A DNA stretch of 64,000 nucleotides, taken from the NCBI GenBank assembly GCA_947168395.1, contig CAMVLT010000014.1, positions 1-64,000 on the forward strand, in the 5' to 3' direction. Every line of letters begins with the position of its first letter. The first letter of the stretch is position 1. The notes beneath the pieces were generated by a model. It searched no databases, was not told the DNA's origin, and worked only from the letters and a program-made list of their open reading frames with translations. This stretch comes from an uncultured Prevotellaceae bacterium. GTDB lineage: Bacteria; Bacteroidota; Bacteroidia; Bacteroidales; Bacteroidaceae. Shown here piece after piece: positions 24,790 through 32,349 of the stretch. Both the position numbers and the translations under genes were made by a program.

Positions 24790-25368
24790 ATGGCAACAGA
24801 ACGATGTATGGCAGAGAAATTGGCTCTCGAGGTGAGACGACTGACGGAGCAGTTAGTGGCAGCAGGCAGGAAGGATTTGCTGCTGCACGCCATCGGAGTG
24901 CCGCTGCTTGAGGAGTTGCGCATAGAGGCAGCGCGAGGCAAGTTGTCGCGACTGGTCATAACAGAGAATTACCACTTCCTGCTGGTCGACTATAATAAAA
25001 AGGTGGAACTGCAGCCTGTTCATAAAGCTGTTTACCTGCTGTTTCTGGCCCATCCTGAGGGCATCGAGTTCAAGCAGTTAGCCGACTATCGTAATGAGCT
25101 GCAGGACTACTACATGAAGACGGCCCGGCTGATGGACAAGGAGAAGATTGTGGAGAGCATCGACAAACTGGTAAACCCCCTCGACAATGCCATCTGCGAG
25201 AAGTGTTCGCGCATTAAGAAAGTATTCCTCGAACTGATGGACGAGTACAGTGCGAACTACTACATCATTGGCTCTCATACGAAGAAGCACATTGGTGGAC
25301 GCATCTGGTACGAGCGGCTGAAGGTAATCACGCTGCCCAGAGAATTGGTGATTTATGAGCGTAAATAG
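24790..25368 (+). CDS. Conserved hypothetical protein upstream of the ftsZ-type gene
   Basis: I do not recognise this 192-residue protein beyond its being of a type common in Bacteroidales. It is soluble, has no signal peptide, is mostly helical, and contains one CxxC (CEKCSRIKK, about residues 136-144) and a basic C-terminal region (GSHTKKHIGGRIWYERLK). A helix-turn-helix-like middle (HPEGIEFKQLADYRNELQDYY) is suggestive but not conclusive. The gene is the first of a probable two-gene operon with the ftsZ-type gene, 17 bp downstream, so a link to that protein is a reasonable guess. Confidence 0.7.
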   Translation: MATERCMAEKLALEVRRLTEQLVAAGRKDLLLHAIGVPLLEELRIEAARGKLSRLVITENYHFLLVDYNKKVELQPVHKAVYLLFLAHPEGIEFKQLADYRNELQDYYMKTARLMDKEKIVESIDKLVNPLDNAICEKCSRIKKVFLELMDEYSANYYIIGSHTKKHIGGRIWYERLKVITLPRELVIYERK

Positions 25369-25385
25369 GTAATAGAACAAGAAAT

Positions 25386-26645
25386 ATGGAAGAGAACGGC
25401 TCTGTGGATTTTGAGTTTGTGCAGCCCATCGAGGACAAGATGCGGGGCATCATCAAGGTTATTGGCGTTGGTGGCGGTGGCTGCAATGCCGTCAGGAATA
25501 TGTACAACGAAGGGGTCGATGGAGTGACCTACGCAGTCTGCAATACCGACAGCCAGTCACTGTCACGCTCGCCAGTGCCCTTCAAGATTCAGTTGGGCGC
25601 AGGACTGGGGGCAGGCGGCAATCCAGAACTTGGCCGCACAGAGGCAGAGTCCTGCAAGGATGACTTCGAACGACTGCTGTCCGACGGCACCAAGATGGTG
25701 TTCGTCACGGCGGGAATGGGTGGCGGCACAGGCACCGGTGCTGCCCCTGTCGTGGCCAGCGTAGCCCGTCAGATGGGCATGCTGACAGTGGGTGTCGTGA
25801 CCATACCTTTCTTCTTCGAGAAAAAGCGCAAAATCATCAAGGCTCTGAAGGGCGTCGATGAACTGCGCAAGAACGTCGATGCCCTGCTCATCGTCAACAA
25901 CGAGCGGCTGTGCGACGTCTATGCCGACTCGGAGATTACGGTGAAGGAGGCTTTCCGGCGTGCCGATGGCATACTGATGGATGCTGTTAGGGGCATCGCC
26001 GAACTCATCACACTACCCAGCGACGGAGGCATCAAGAGCGACTTCCGCGACGTGGAAGCTACAATGAAAAACGGTGGCGGCGCCATCATGGCTATGGGGC
26101 GGGCCAGCGGCGAGAACCGTGTCGAGAAAGCCATCATCAATGCCCTCGACTCGCCCCTGCTCTACGGCAACGACATAGGCAAGGCAAAGCGCATCCTCTT
26201 CAACATCTATTCCAGCGACGAACACCCCATCTTCGTCCACGAGATGCTGCAGATTGACGATTTCTTCGACCAGCTCGATCCCAATATCGATGTCATCTGG
26301 GGTACGGCCACCGATGACTCGTTGGGCGAGGATGCCAAGGTCACCATCCTGGCCACCGGCTTAGAGGACGACCTGCAAGACGAAGTGAAACAGGAAACCC
26401 ACCTCAACGAAGATGACTACTACGAAGAGCTGATACCTAAACTCTATAAGCCCGTGAAGCACATCAAGGTAGGCGAGGTGCTCACCCCTGACCCTCCATT
26501 CGAAGTCGAGCAGGCACCAGAACCCGAACCCGCTAAGGAACCCGATCCGGTGCCCCCTTCTGAACCCGAGGGGCCTCATGTGCTCACAATGGTGGACAAG
26601 TGGAAGCAGTGGCTTTCCAAACTTTTGCAAGAAGTTGTTGAGTGA
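25386..26645 (+). CDS. Divergent FtsZ-family protein
   Basis: This 419-residue tubulin/FtsZ-family GTPase has the N-terminal [10 protein letters not shown], the tubulin signature [12 protein letters not shown] and the usual GTPase and C-terminal subdomains. It differs from ordinary Bacteroidetes FtsZ at the T7 synergy loop: the usual NLDFADV is KSDFRDV, so the Asn is Lys while both Asp are kept. After the core comes an acidic/Pro-rich linker ([20 protein letters not shown]), and the protein ends in a short amphipathic-looking helix ([17 protein letters not shown]). There are no dcw-cluster genes nearby. It is either a second FtsZ or a diverged main FtsZ. Whether it polymerises or binds membrane is not known. 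Confidence 0.9.
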   Translation: MEENGSVDFEFVQPIEDKMRGIIKVIGVGGGGCNAVRNMYNEGVDGVTYAVCNTDSQSLSRSPVPFKIQLGAGLGAGGNPELGRTEAESCKDDFERLLSDGTKMVFVTAGMGGGTGTGAAPVVASVARQMGMLTVGVVTIPFFFEKKRKIIKALKGVDELRKNVDALLIVNNERLCDVYADSEITVKEAFRRADGILMDAVRGIAELITLPSDGGIKSDFRDVEATMKNGGGAIMAMGRASGENRVEKAIINALDSPLLYGNDIGKAKRILFNIYSSDEHPIFVHEMLQIDDFFDQLDPNIDVIWGTATDDSLGEDAKVTILATGLEDDLQDEVKQETHLNEDDYYEELIPKLYKPVKHIKVGEVLTPDPPFEVEQAPEPEPAKEPDPVPPSEPEGPHVLTMVDKWKQWLSKLLQEVVE

Positions 26646-26661
26646 AAAAAACGCGAAGATG

Positions 26662-26693
26662 TTTGGCGTTTTCCTGATTTTGCACTATCTTTG
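26662..26693 (+). promoter_or_regulatory. Bacteroidetes promoter for the fic gene
   Basis: TTTG (26662-26665), 20 bp, then TATCTTTG (26686-26693), five bases before ATG 26699. Confidence 0.7.
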
Positions 26694-26698
26694 CATCG

Positions 26699-27478
26699 AT
26701 GTTCGAAAAAGAGATTGAGGAATACGAAAACATCCGTCAGGAGTATCAGCAAAAGATTGCCGATAGGATGGGGTCGATGCAGTGGATGGAATACAATGAG
26801 ATTCTGTTTTCTGCACATTCTTGTGCCATCGAGGGAAATTCGTTTACGGTGGATGATACCAGAATCCTTCGTGAAAAGGGAATGGCCATGATTCCCGTGG
26901 GGCGTTCTCTTTTGGAATGTACGGAGATGGCTGACCACTTCCGGGCATTCGATTATATGGTGAGCCATTTAGACAGCATGTTCGATGAGACCTTGTTGAA
27001 AGAGGTAAATCGGTTAGCGACGGAACATACGTTGGGCTATCGCGTTCCTGGAGCTGTTGCGGGAGCGTATACCACTGAGGATATGGCTGCTGGCGATACT
27101 GTGTTTGGCGACCATGAGACGCTGATAGCACGTGTGCCGAAGCTGATGGATTCAACGCAGAGGGCCCTTGATGCAGGGCAGCATCCGATGATGGTTGCTG
27201 CCAAGTGGCATGGATACTATGAGTATCTGCATCCTTTCCGTGACGGTAACGGTAGGACGGGAAGACTGCTTTCAAACTTTATCCTGCTACGGGCTGGACA
27301 TCCACTGCTGATTGTCAGGCTGGAAGACCGTTCAGAATACATCTCGTCCCTCAAGCTGATAAGAACTGAGGGGACTGATGAGTTCCTTGTGACTTTCTTC
27401 TTCAAAACGGCCATCAACCGGATGAAGGGCGAATTGGCCCAGAAGCGTAAGAATACATTGCCCACCATGTTCTTCTGA
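26699..27478 (+). CDS. Fic-domain AMPylase with N-terminal inhibitory helix
   Basis: This 259-residue protein has an intact Fic active site HPFRDGNGRTGR (catalytic His178), so it should transfer AMP (or another nucleotide moiety) to a hydroxyl on a target protein. The N-terminal helix carries the inhibitory motif S-x-x-x-E-G-N (S41 to N47, Glu45), which marks a class II, self-inhibited Fic protein. The beta-hairpin flap region (around residues 113-135) is present. No separate antitoxin is visible. It has its own promoter and the PAP2 gene follows after 4 bp. The target cannot be predicted. Confidence 0.92.
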   Translation: MFEKEIEEYENIRQEYQQKIADRMGSMQWMEYNEILFSAHSCAIEGNSFTVDDTRILREKGMAMIPVGRSLLECTEMADHFRAFDYMVSHLDSMFDETLLKEVNRLATEHTLGYRVPGAVAGAYTTEDMAAGDTVFGDHETLIARVPKLMDSTQRALDAGQHPMMVAAKWHGYYEYLHPFRDGNGRTGRLLSNFILLRAGHPLLIVRLEDRSEYISSLKLIRTEGTDEFLVTFFFKTAINRMKGELAQKRKNTLPTMFF

Positions 27479-27482
27479 AATA

Positions 27483-28055
27483 ATGAAAAAGTTATTGCTC
27501 TTGTTGGCGCTGACAGGCCTGCAGGTGCAGGCTCAGACGTTGGACGACGGCCTGCAATACGTGCCGGCGGCTGCTGCCGTAGGCTTGGATTTTTGCGGCG
27601 TGGAGGCTCGTCACGAATTATTGCGCGAACGGATTGCCCTGACGGCTACTGCATACGCTGCGATGACTGCCGTGACGGGAGGGCTGAAGCTGACCGTCAG
27701 TGAGCTGCGACCCGACGGCAGCGACTGCCACTCATTCCCCTCAGGCCATGCGGCACGGGCCTTCATGGGGGCCGAACTGGTGCGCTCAGAATATGGTTGG
27801 CAGTGGGGAGTCGGGGCATACGCCTTTGCTACCGGAGTTGCTGCCTTACGGGTGGCAGGTGACCACCACTACCTTCACGATGTGGCCGCCGGTGCGGCCA
27901 TCGGTGTGCTCTCCGCCCGCTTCGCCTATTGGCTGCTGCCCTACGAGCGCCGCCTTTTCGGGTGGGACAAAAACGATGTTACCGTCAGTGCCCTTCCCAC
28001 CTACAACCACGCCACTCGTTCCATTGGTATAGTCTTCACTGCCACCATGCCTTGA
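27483..28055 (+). CDS. PAP2-family phosphatase (secreted or periplasmic)
   Basis: This 190-residue protein has a signal peptide (MKKLLLLLALTGLQVQAQ) and the PAP2 motifs K-x6-RP (KLTVSELRP), PSGH (FPSGHAARAF) and an R-x4-5-H-x2-HD-type third motif (RVAGDHHYLHD). It would dephosphorylate lipid phosphates such as undecaprenyl pyrophosphate or lipid A on the periplasmic side. The gene lies 4 bp after the fic gene and is probably on the same transcript. Confidence 0.88.
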   Translation: MKKLLLLLALTGLQVQAQTLDDGLQYVPAAAAVGLDFCGVEARHELLRERIALTATAYAAMTAVTGGLKLTVSELRPDGSDCHSFPSGHAARAFMGAELVRSEYGWQWGVGAYAFATGVAALRVAGDHHYLHDVAAGAAIGVLSARFAYWLLPYERRLFGWDKNDVTVSALPTYNHATRSIGIVFTATMP

Positions 28056-28072
28056 TAGCAAAAGTTTTCTCG

Positions 28073-28906
28073 TCATTTCAGGCGGAAGGTTACGGGGATG
28101 GTGTATTTCACGGCCACCGTCACGCCGTTCTGTCGGCCGGGAATCCATTTGGGCATGGCATTGACCACGCGCAGCGCCTCGGCATCGAGCAGCGGGTCGA
28201 GGCTCTTGGCGACCTTTGCCTGGCTGATGCTGCCGTCGCGCTCTACTACGAAGGTCACGATGACGCGGCCCTGAATGCAGCTCTCCTTGCACTCCGGCGG
28301 GTACTGTATGCTGCTCGCCAAATACTCCATCAGCTTCCTGTCACCACCCGGGAACATCGGCATCTGCTCGGCTATGTCGCCAAATACTTTCGTGGTGTCG
28401 GGCGCCATCATCTGCAACTCGGCCATGATGCGAGGGTCTTGTACCCCACCTAACACCTGCTCGTCTTCCTCCTGCGCCACAAGCGGAGCCTTCGGGGCAG
28501 GGGAAGGTTTCCTTGACTGTTGCTCCTTGACAAAACTGGCCGTGTCGGGCTCTTCGGGCACGGCAACCTTGCCCACCACCATCGAGTCGCAGCTGGCAGC
28601 TGGTTCGTGAACCTCCATGTTGCTCTCCGCACCGTTGGGTTTCTCGGTGACGGCTTTCGTACCAGCGGAAGTACATGCTGAGAGAAGTCCGGCCGACACA
28701 CCAATCAGCGTCACCGCCCGGCCTAACTGCCGCCGCAGCCCCAGCTGCCTTTCCAGATAGCGCACCTCAGCCTCGCAGGCGGGACAGGTGCCGAGGCACG
28801 GCCCCTCGTAGTGGCATTCGCGCGGTTCATACTTAATGTCGTTGGCCTCGGCTATTTGCCGACGGATGGCCTTCAGCGTCTTGCAAGTTGATTTTCCTTT
28901 TACCAT
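28073..28906 (-). CDS. TonB C-terminal domain protein with N-terminal Cys cluster
   Basis: This 277-residue protein has a cytoplasmic N terminus containing C31-x5-C37-x3-C41-x2-C44, then one membrane helix (about 63-80, AVTLIGVSAGLLSAC), a Pro/Glu-rich periplasmic linker, and a TonB C-terminal domain (EQMPMFPGGD from about 185 to the end VTFRLK). The cysteine arrangement suggests a metal-binding site, an uncommon feature for a TonB-type energy transducer, though a similar N terminus (TCKTLKAIRRQIAEAND) is familiar from Bacteroidales. It may connect cytoplasmic metal or redox state to outer-membrane transport. That is inference. Confidence 0.87.
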   Translation of the reverse strand: MVKGKSTCKTLKAIRRQIAEANDIKYEPRECHYEGPCLGTCPACEAEVRYLERQLGLRRQLGRAVTLIGVSAGLLSACTSAGTKAVTEKPNGAESNMEVHEPAASCDSMVVGKVAVPEEPDTASFVKEQQSRKPSPAPKAPLVAQEEDEQVLGGVQDPRIMAELQMMAPDTTKVFGDIAEQMPMFPGGDRKLMEYLASSIQYPPECKESCIQGRVIVTFVVERDGSISQAKVAKSLDPLLDAEALRVVNAMPKWIPGRQNGVTVAVKYTIPVTFRLK

Positions 28907-28937
28907 AGTCTTGATTGCTTTTATAGGTTTCTGCCTG

Positions 28938-28945
28938 CAAAGTTA
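28938..28945 (-). promoter_or_regulatory. -7 box TAACTTTG for the Cys-rich tonB gene
   Basis: CAAAGTTA on the plus strand lies 32 nt upstream of ATG 28906. The rest of 28946-29100 shows nothing clear. Confidence 0.6.
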
Positions 28946-29102
28946 GGAATAAACAACGACTTCCGCAATACCCCGACTGCCATTGACACGCGAGATTATT
29001 CTATTTGGTTGAATAACAAGAAGATACGAAATGCCTGAAAACAACTTTGACACGTGAATTAAAGGGGGAAAAGTACACAAAAGGAGTCCCTAATGTGTAA
29101 TA

Positions 29103-29136
29103 GAAAAGGTGCGACTCCAACGGGGGAAGTCGCACC
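29103..29136 (-). terminator. Terminator after tsf
   Basis: On the minus strand GGTGCGACT (29136-29128) pairs perfectly with AGTCGCACC (29117-29109) and is followed by CTTTTC. It lies 26 bp past the tsf stop. Confidence 0.8.
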
Positions 29137-29161
29137 TTTAGCATAATGATATGAGATATGT

Positions 29162-30157
29162 TTACTCAGCAACGAGCGTGAAGCGCTTGAAAGCAACAAT
29201 CTTCAGCTCCTTGTCCTGCTGGGCGACCCACTGGGCAACTGTAGCCTTGTCGCCGTCGCCGAACTGGAACTCCTGGTCAACGAGGCAGTTTTCCTTGAGG
29301 AACTTCTGGACGCGACCCTTGGCGATGTTCTCGATCATAGGCATCTTGAGCTGAGCCTCGCCCTCGACCTTTGCGTCAGCAATGATTTTGCGAGCCTCGT
29401 CGGCCTGCTCCTTGGTGAGCCAGCCCTTGGCCATATTGCTCTCGATGTGGTCCTCCGAGTCAACGAGGTTGGGGTTGATGCCAGCCTTCTTGATCTTCAT
29501 CTCGACGAACTTCTCAACCTGCTCGAGCTTTGTCTTCTCGACGGCTGTCTTGTACTCTTCGTCCAGAATCTTCTGGTCAACGCTCTGAGCGTCGAGTGCT
29601 ACGGGCTTCATGGCAGCCACCTGCATGGCCAGCTTGTGACCAGCCTCAGAGGCCGGCTTGTTGGTCTGAACCATGGTGCAGAGGATGTGCTTGCCCATGT
29701 GGTCGTAAACCTCGATGTTATCGCCTTCGAGTGTCAGGTAGCCGTCCAGCTCCATCTTCTCGCCGGTGATACCTGAACGCTGGGTGACAGCGTCCTGAGC
29801 ACTCTGACCGTTGATGTCGAGAGCCTTCACAGCCTCGATGTCCTTAGCCTTGGCGGCGATGGCAGCGTCGAGGATGCTCTGGGTGAGAGCGATGAAGTCG
29901 GCACCATTGGCCACGAAGTCGGTCTCACACTTCAGGGCGATCATGGCGGCGAAGCCGTCAACGCTCTTTACGAGTACACAACCATTGGAAGTCTCACGGT
30001 CGCTACGCTTTGCAGCGATTGCCAGTCCACGCTCACGGAGCAGTTCCTTAGCCTTGTCGAAGTCGCCTTCAGCCTCGGTCAGAGCCTTCTTTACGTCAGC
30101 CAGACCAGCACCAGTCATTGTGCGAAGCTTCTTGATATCTTCAATTGAAATTGCCAT
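29162..30157 (-). CDS. tsf: Translation elongation factor Ts
   Basis: This 331-residue EF-Ts is the guanine-nucleotide exchange factor for EF-Tu. The N-terminal UBA-like domain carries the signature LRTMTGAGLADVKKAL, and the core has CETDFVANGADF and GWLTKEQADEARKI. The length is typical of Bacteroidetes EF-Ts, which is longer than the E. coli protein. It is the last gene of the rplM-rpsI-rpsB-tsf operon, 38 bp after rpsB, and a strong terminator follows. Confidence 0.97.
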   Translation of the reverse strand: MAISIEDIKKLRTMTGAGLADVKKALTEAEGDFDKAKELLRERGLAIAAKRSDRETSNGCVLVKSVDGFAAMIALKCETDFVANGADFIALTQSILDAAIAAKAKDIEAVKALDINGQSAQDAVTQRSGITGEKMELDGYLTLEGDNIEVYDHMGKHILCTMVQTNKPASEAGHKLAMQVAAMKPVALDAQSVDQKILDEEYKTAVEKTKLEQVEKFVEMKIKKAGINPNLVDSEDHIESNMAKGWLTKEQADEARKIIADAKVEGEAQLKMPMIENIAKGRVQKFLKENCLVDQEFQFGDGDKATVAQWVAQQDKELKIVAFKRFTLVAE

Positions 30158-30195
30158 TGTAATTTACTATTTTACTATTTACTATTTACTGTTTA

Positions 30196-31035
30196 TTATT
30201 CTGCGGCGGGAGCCTCTTCCTCGGCAGGAGCGGCAGCTTCAGCGGCATCCTCTTCCTTGCGGGCCTTGCGGGCAGCGCGCTTGGGCTTTGCCTCTTCAGC
30301 CTCGGCCTCGTCCTGAGCCTCGGCAGCCTTCTCGTCGGCTTTCTCGACCTTGCGCTCCTCGATACCCTCGGCAATAGCGGTGCAGCAGGCGTTCAGTATA
30401 ACCTCAACGCTGTCCTTGGCATCGTCGTTGGCGGGGATGATGAAGTCGATGTTCTTGGGCTCGCTGTTGGTATCGACGATACCGAATACGGGGATGCCCA
30501 GACGGTTAGCCTCGCGGACGGCAATCTGCTCCTTCAGCACGTCTACAACGAACAGAGCGCTGGGCAGACGGGTGAGGTCGGCGATGGAACCGAGGTTCTT
30601 CTCAAGCTTGGCACGCTGGCGGGTAACCTGGAGCAGCTCGCGCTTTGACAGGTTGCTGAATGTACCGTCGGCCATCAGCTTGTCGATATTGGCCATTTTC
30701 TTCACTGCCTTGCGGATAGTGGGGAAGTTGGTGAGCATGCCGCCCGGCCAACGTTCGATGACGTAAGGCATGTTGACGCTCGTTGCCTTCTCGGCAATAA
30801 CGTCCTTAGTCTGTTTCTTAGTACCTACGAAGAGAATCTTCTTGCCGCTCTTGGCAATCTGCTTCAGGGCATCGGCAGCCTCGTCAATCTTGGCAACCGT
30901 CTTATGCAGGTCGATGATGTGGATACCGTTGCGCTCGGTGTAGATGTAGGGAGCCATAGCGGGGTTCCACTTACGCTTCAGGTGGCCGAAGTGGCAGCCA
31001 GCCTGCAGCAACTGATCAAAATTAGTTCTTGACAT
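30196..31035 (-). CDS. rpsB: 30S ribosomal protein S2
   Basis: This 279-residue S2 protein has the family segments GCHFGHLKRKWNPAMAPYIYTERNGIHIIDL, RWPGGMLTNFPTI and GIPVFGIVDTNSEP. From about residue 230 it carries a low-complexity tail rich in Glu, Ala and Lys/Arg, which makes it longer than E. coli S2 (241 residues) but is common in this phylum. It lies 117 bp downstream of rpsI and directly upstream of tsf. Confidence 0.97.
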   Translation of the reverse strand: MSRTNFDQLLQAGCHFGHLKRKWNPAMAPYIYTERNGIHIIDLHKTVAKIDEAADALKQIAKSGKKILFVGTKKQTKDVIAEKATSVNMPYVIERWPGGMLTNFPTIRKAVKKMANIDKLMADGTFSNLSKRELLQVTRQRAKLEKNLGSIADLTRLPSALFVVDVLKEQIAVREANRLGIPVFGIVDTNSEPKNIDFIIPANDDAKDSVEVILNACCTAIAEGIEERKVEKADEKAAEAQDEAEAEEAKPKRAARKARKEEDAAEAAAPAEEEAPAAE

Positions 31036-31152
31036 TTTGCTAAATACTTTTTTAATTGTTTACTTTCTTTTTTAATTCTTGTTAGAATCAGCCGTTGAGT
31101 AATTGACAATTCAAGTCTCAGCGGTTTAGATGCTAAACGTAGTCCAGTATGA

Positions 31153-31539
31153 TTAACGCTTACTGAACTGGAAGCGACGACGAGCCTTGGGCTGACCGGG
31201 CTTTTTACGCTCTACCTCGCGGCTGTCGCGAGTCAGGAAGCCAGCATCCTTCAGCTTCTTCTTGTCCTCTTCGTTCACCTTGACGAGGGCACGTGCGATA
31301 GCCATGCGCAGGGCCTGGCTCTGACCAGTGAAACCACCGCCGTCGAGGTTTACCTTGATGTCGTACTTCTCAGCCACCTCGAGCAGGTTCAGCGGCTGCT
31401 TAACCACGTACTGCAGGATGGCAGAGGGGAAATAAACTTCGATATCTTTCTTGTTGATCGTAATCTTGCCGTTACCTTCCTGAAGATACACGCGAGCTAC
31501 CGAGCTCTTGCGACGACCGATTGCATTTATTACTTCCAT
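31153..31539 (-). CDS. rpsI: 30S ribosomal protein S9
   Basis: This 128-residue S9 starts MEVINAIGRRKSSVARVYLQ and ends with the conserved basic tail RRRFQFSKR that reaches the decoding centre. GGGFTGQSQALRMAIARAL is diagnostic. The gene lies 9 bp downstream of rplM, as in most bacteria. Confidence 0.97.
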   Translation of the reverse strand: MEVINAIGRRKSSVARVYLQEGNGKITINKKDIEVYFPSAILQYVVKQPLNLLEVAEKYDIKVNLDGGGFTGQSQALRMAIARALVKVNEEDKKKLKDAGFLTRDSREVERKKPGQPKARRRFQFSKR

Positions 31540-31548
31540 CTTACCTTA

Positions 31549-32010
31549 TTATTTATACTGGTTAATATCAATAGTCTTGGGCTTCTGTGCCTCATGGGGA
31601 TGCTCTGTGCCCTCATAGATGTAGAGGTTGTTGAGCAGGCTGCGACCGAGGGGGCCTTTGGGCAGCATACCCTTCACGGCGTGGCGCAGCATCTTGTCGA
31701 TACCGTCCTTGCGCTGACGCAGCTGTGCAGGGGTGTTGAAACGCTGACCGCCAGGATAGCCCGTGTAGCGGGTGTAGACCTTGTCAGTCTCTTTCTTACC
31801 AGTGAATACCACCTTATCGGCGTTGATAAGGATAACGTTGTCGCCGCAATCGACGTGCGGAGTGAAAGTTGGCTTGTACTTTCCGCGGATGAGCTTAGCT
31901 ACCTTTGAGCAGAGTCGTCCGACGACCTGGTCTGTGGCGTCGATAACCACCCACTCCTTCTTAGCTGTTTCCTTGTTGACGGAAATAGTCTTGTAACTTA
32001 AAGTGTTCAT
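31549..32010 (-). CDS. rplM: 50S ribosomal protein L13
   Basis: This L13 protein of 153 residues starts MNTLSYKTISVNKETAKKEW and carries VIDATDQVVGRL, NADKVVFTGKK and MLPKGPLGRSLLNNLYIYEG. The frame is open to 32046, but ATG 32010 gives the normal L13 start, so the upstream 12 codons are excluded. It is the first gene of the ribosomal operon and is preceded by a leader of about 190 nt. Confidence 0.96.
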   Translation of the reverse strand: MNTLSYKTISVNKETAKKEWVVIDATDQVVGRLCSKVAKLIRGKYKPTFTPHVDCGDNVILINADKVVFTGKKETDKVYTRYTGYPGGQRFNTPAQLRQRKDGIDKMLRHAVKGMLPKGPLGRSLLNNLYIYEGTEHPHEAQKPKTIDINQYK

Positions 32011-32205
32011 TTCTCTTTTGTTGTTTACTAAAAAACAGTTATACATATTTTATTTATGCATACAAACTCACTTCCGAGGTCTAACTCCCGGTTGCAAGTC
32101 TAACGTATGCTGAAATGCTGATTCCCGAACCGCTTCGTCCGGCCAAAGACGCCGCTATTCACACAGTCATTTCATGGGGGTTCTAAGTCTCTCCCCTGTA
32201 ATCGG
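32011..32205 (-). promoter_or_regulatory. Long 5' leader of the rplM operon (possible ribosomal-protein leader)
   Basis: The promoter box TACCTTTG (minus strand, 32217-32210) implies a transcript start near 32204, about 190 nt before ATG 32010. The leader contains GC-rich, potentially pairing stretches (for example CGTCTTTGGCCGGACG) in an otherwise AT-rich region. Ribosomal-protein leaders that bind the encoded protein are common, so autoregulation is plausible but unproven. 32218-32295 shows nothing else. Confidence 0.5.
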
Positions 32206-32209
32206 ACTG

Positions 32210-32217
32210 CAAAGGTA
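32210..32217 (-). promoter_or_regulatory. -7 box TACCTTTG of the rplM operon
   Basis: CAAAGGTA on the plus strand matches TAnnTTTG on the minus strand. It is the only such box in front of rplM. Confidence 0.65.
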
Positions 32218-32299
32218 CTGCTTTTTCTTCTTATAGAGGATGGCGGAAGAGCTGTGGAGGCGATATTTATGATTATTTAACTAAAGCGGCGTGTTTTTG

Positions 32300-32331
32300 T
32301 TTGGCTCTTACAGCATTTTGCCGTACCTTTG
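32300..32331 (+). promoter_or_regulatory. Bacteroidetes promoter of the LicC-aminotransferase operon
   Basis: TTTG (32300-32303), 20 bp, then TACCTTTG (32324-32331), 18 nt before ATG 32350. Confidence 0.75.
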
Positions 32332-32349
32332 CAGCCAAAACAGGAAAGT

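Noticed and set aside
29040..29160. tRNA or small RNA gene near the tsf terminator
   Set aside because: The only strong structure is a single perfect hairpin with a T-tract placed just after tsf, so it is a terminator.
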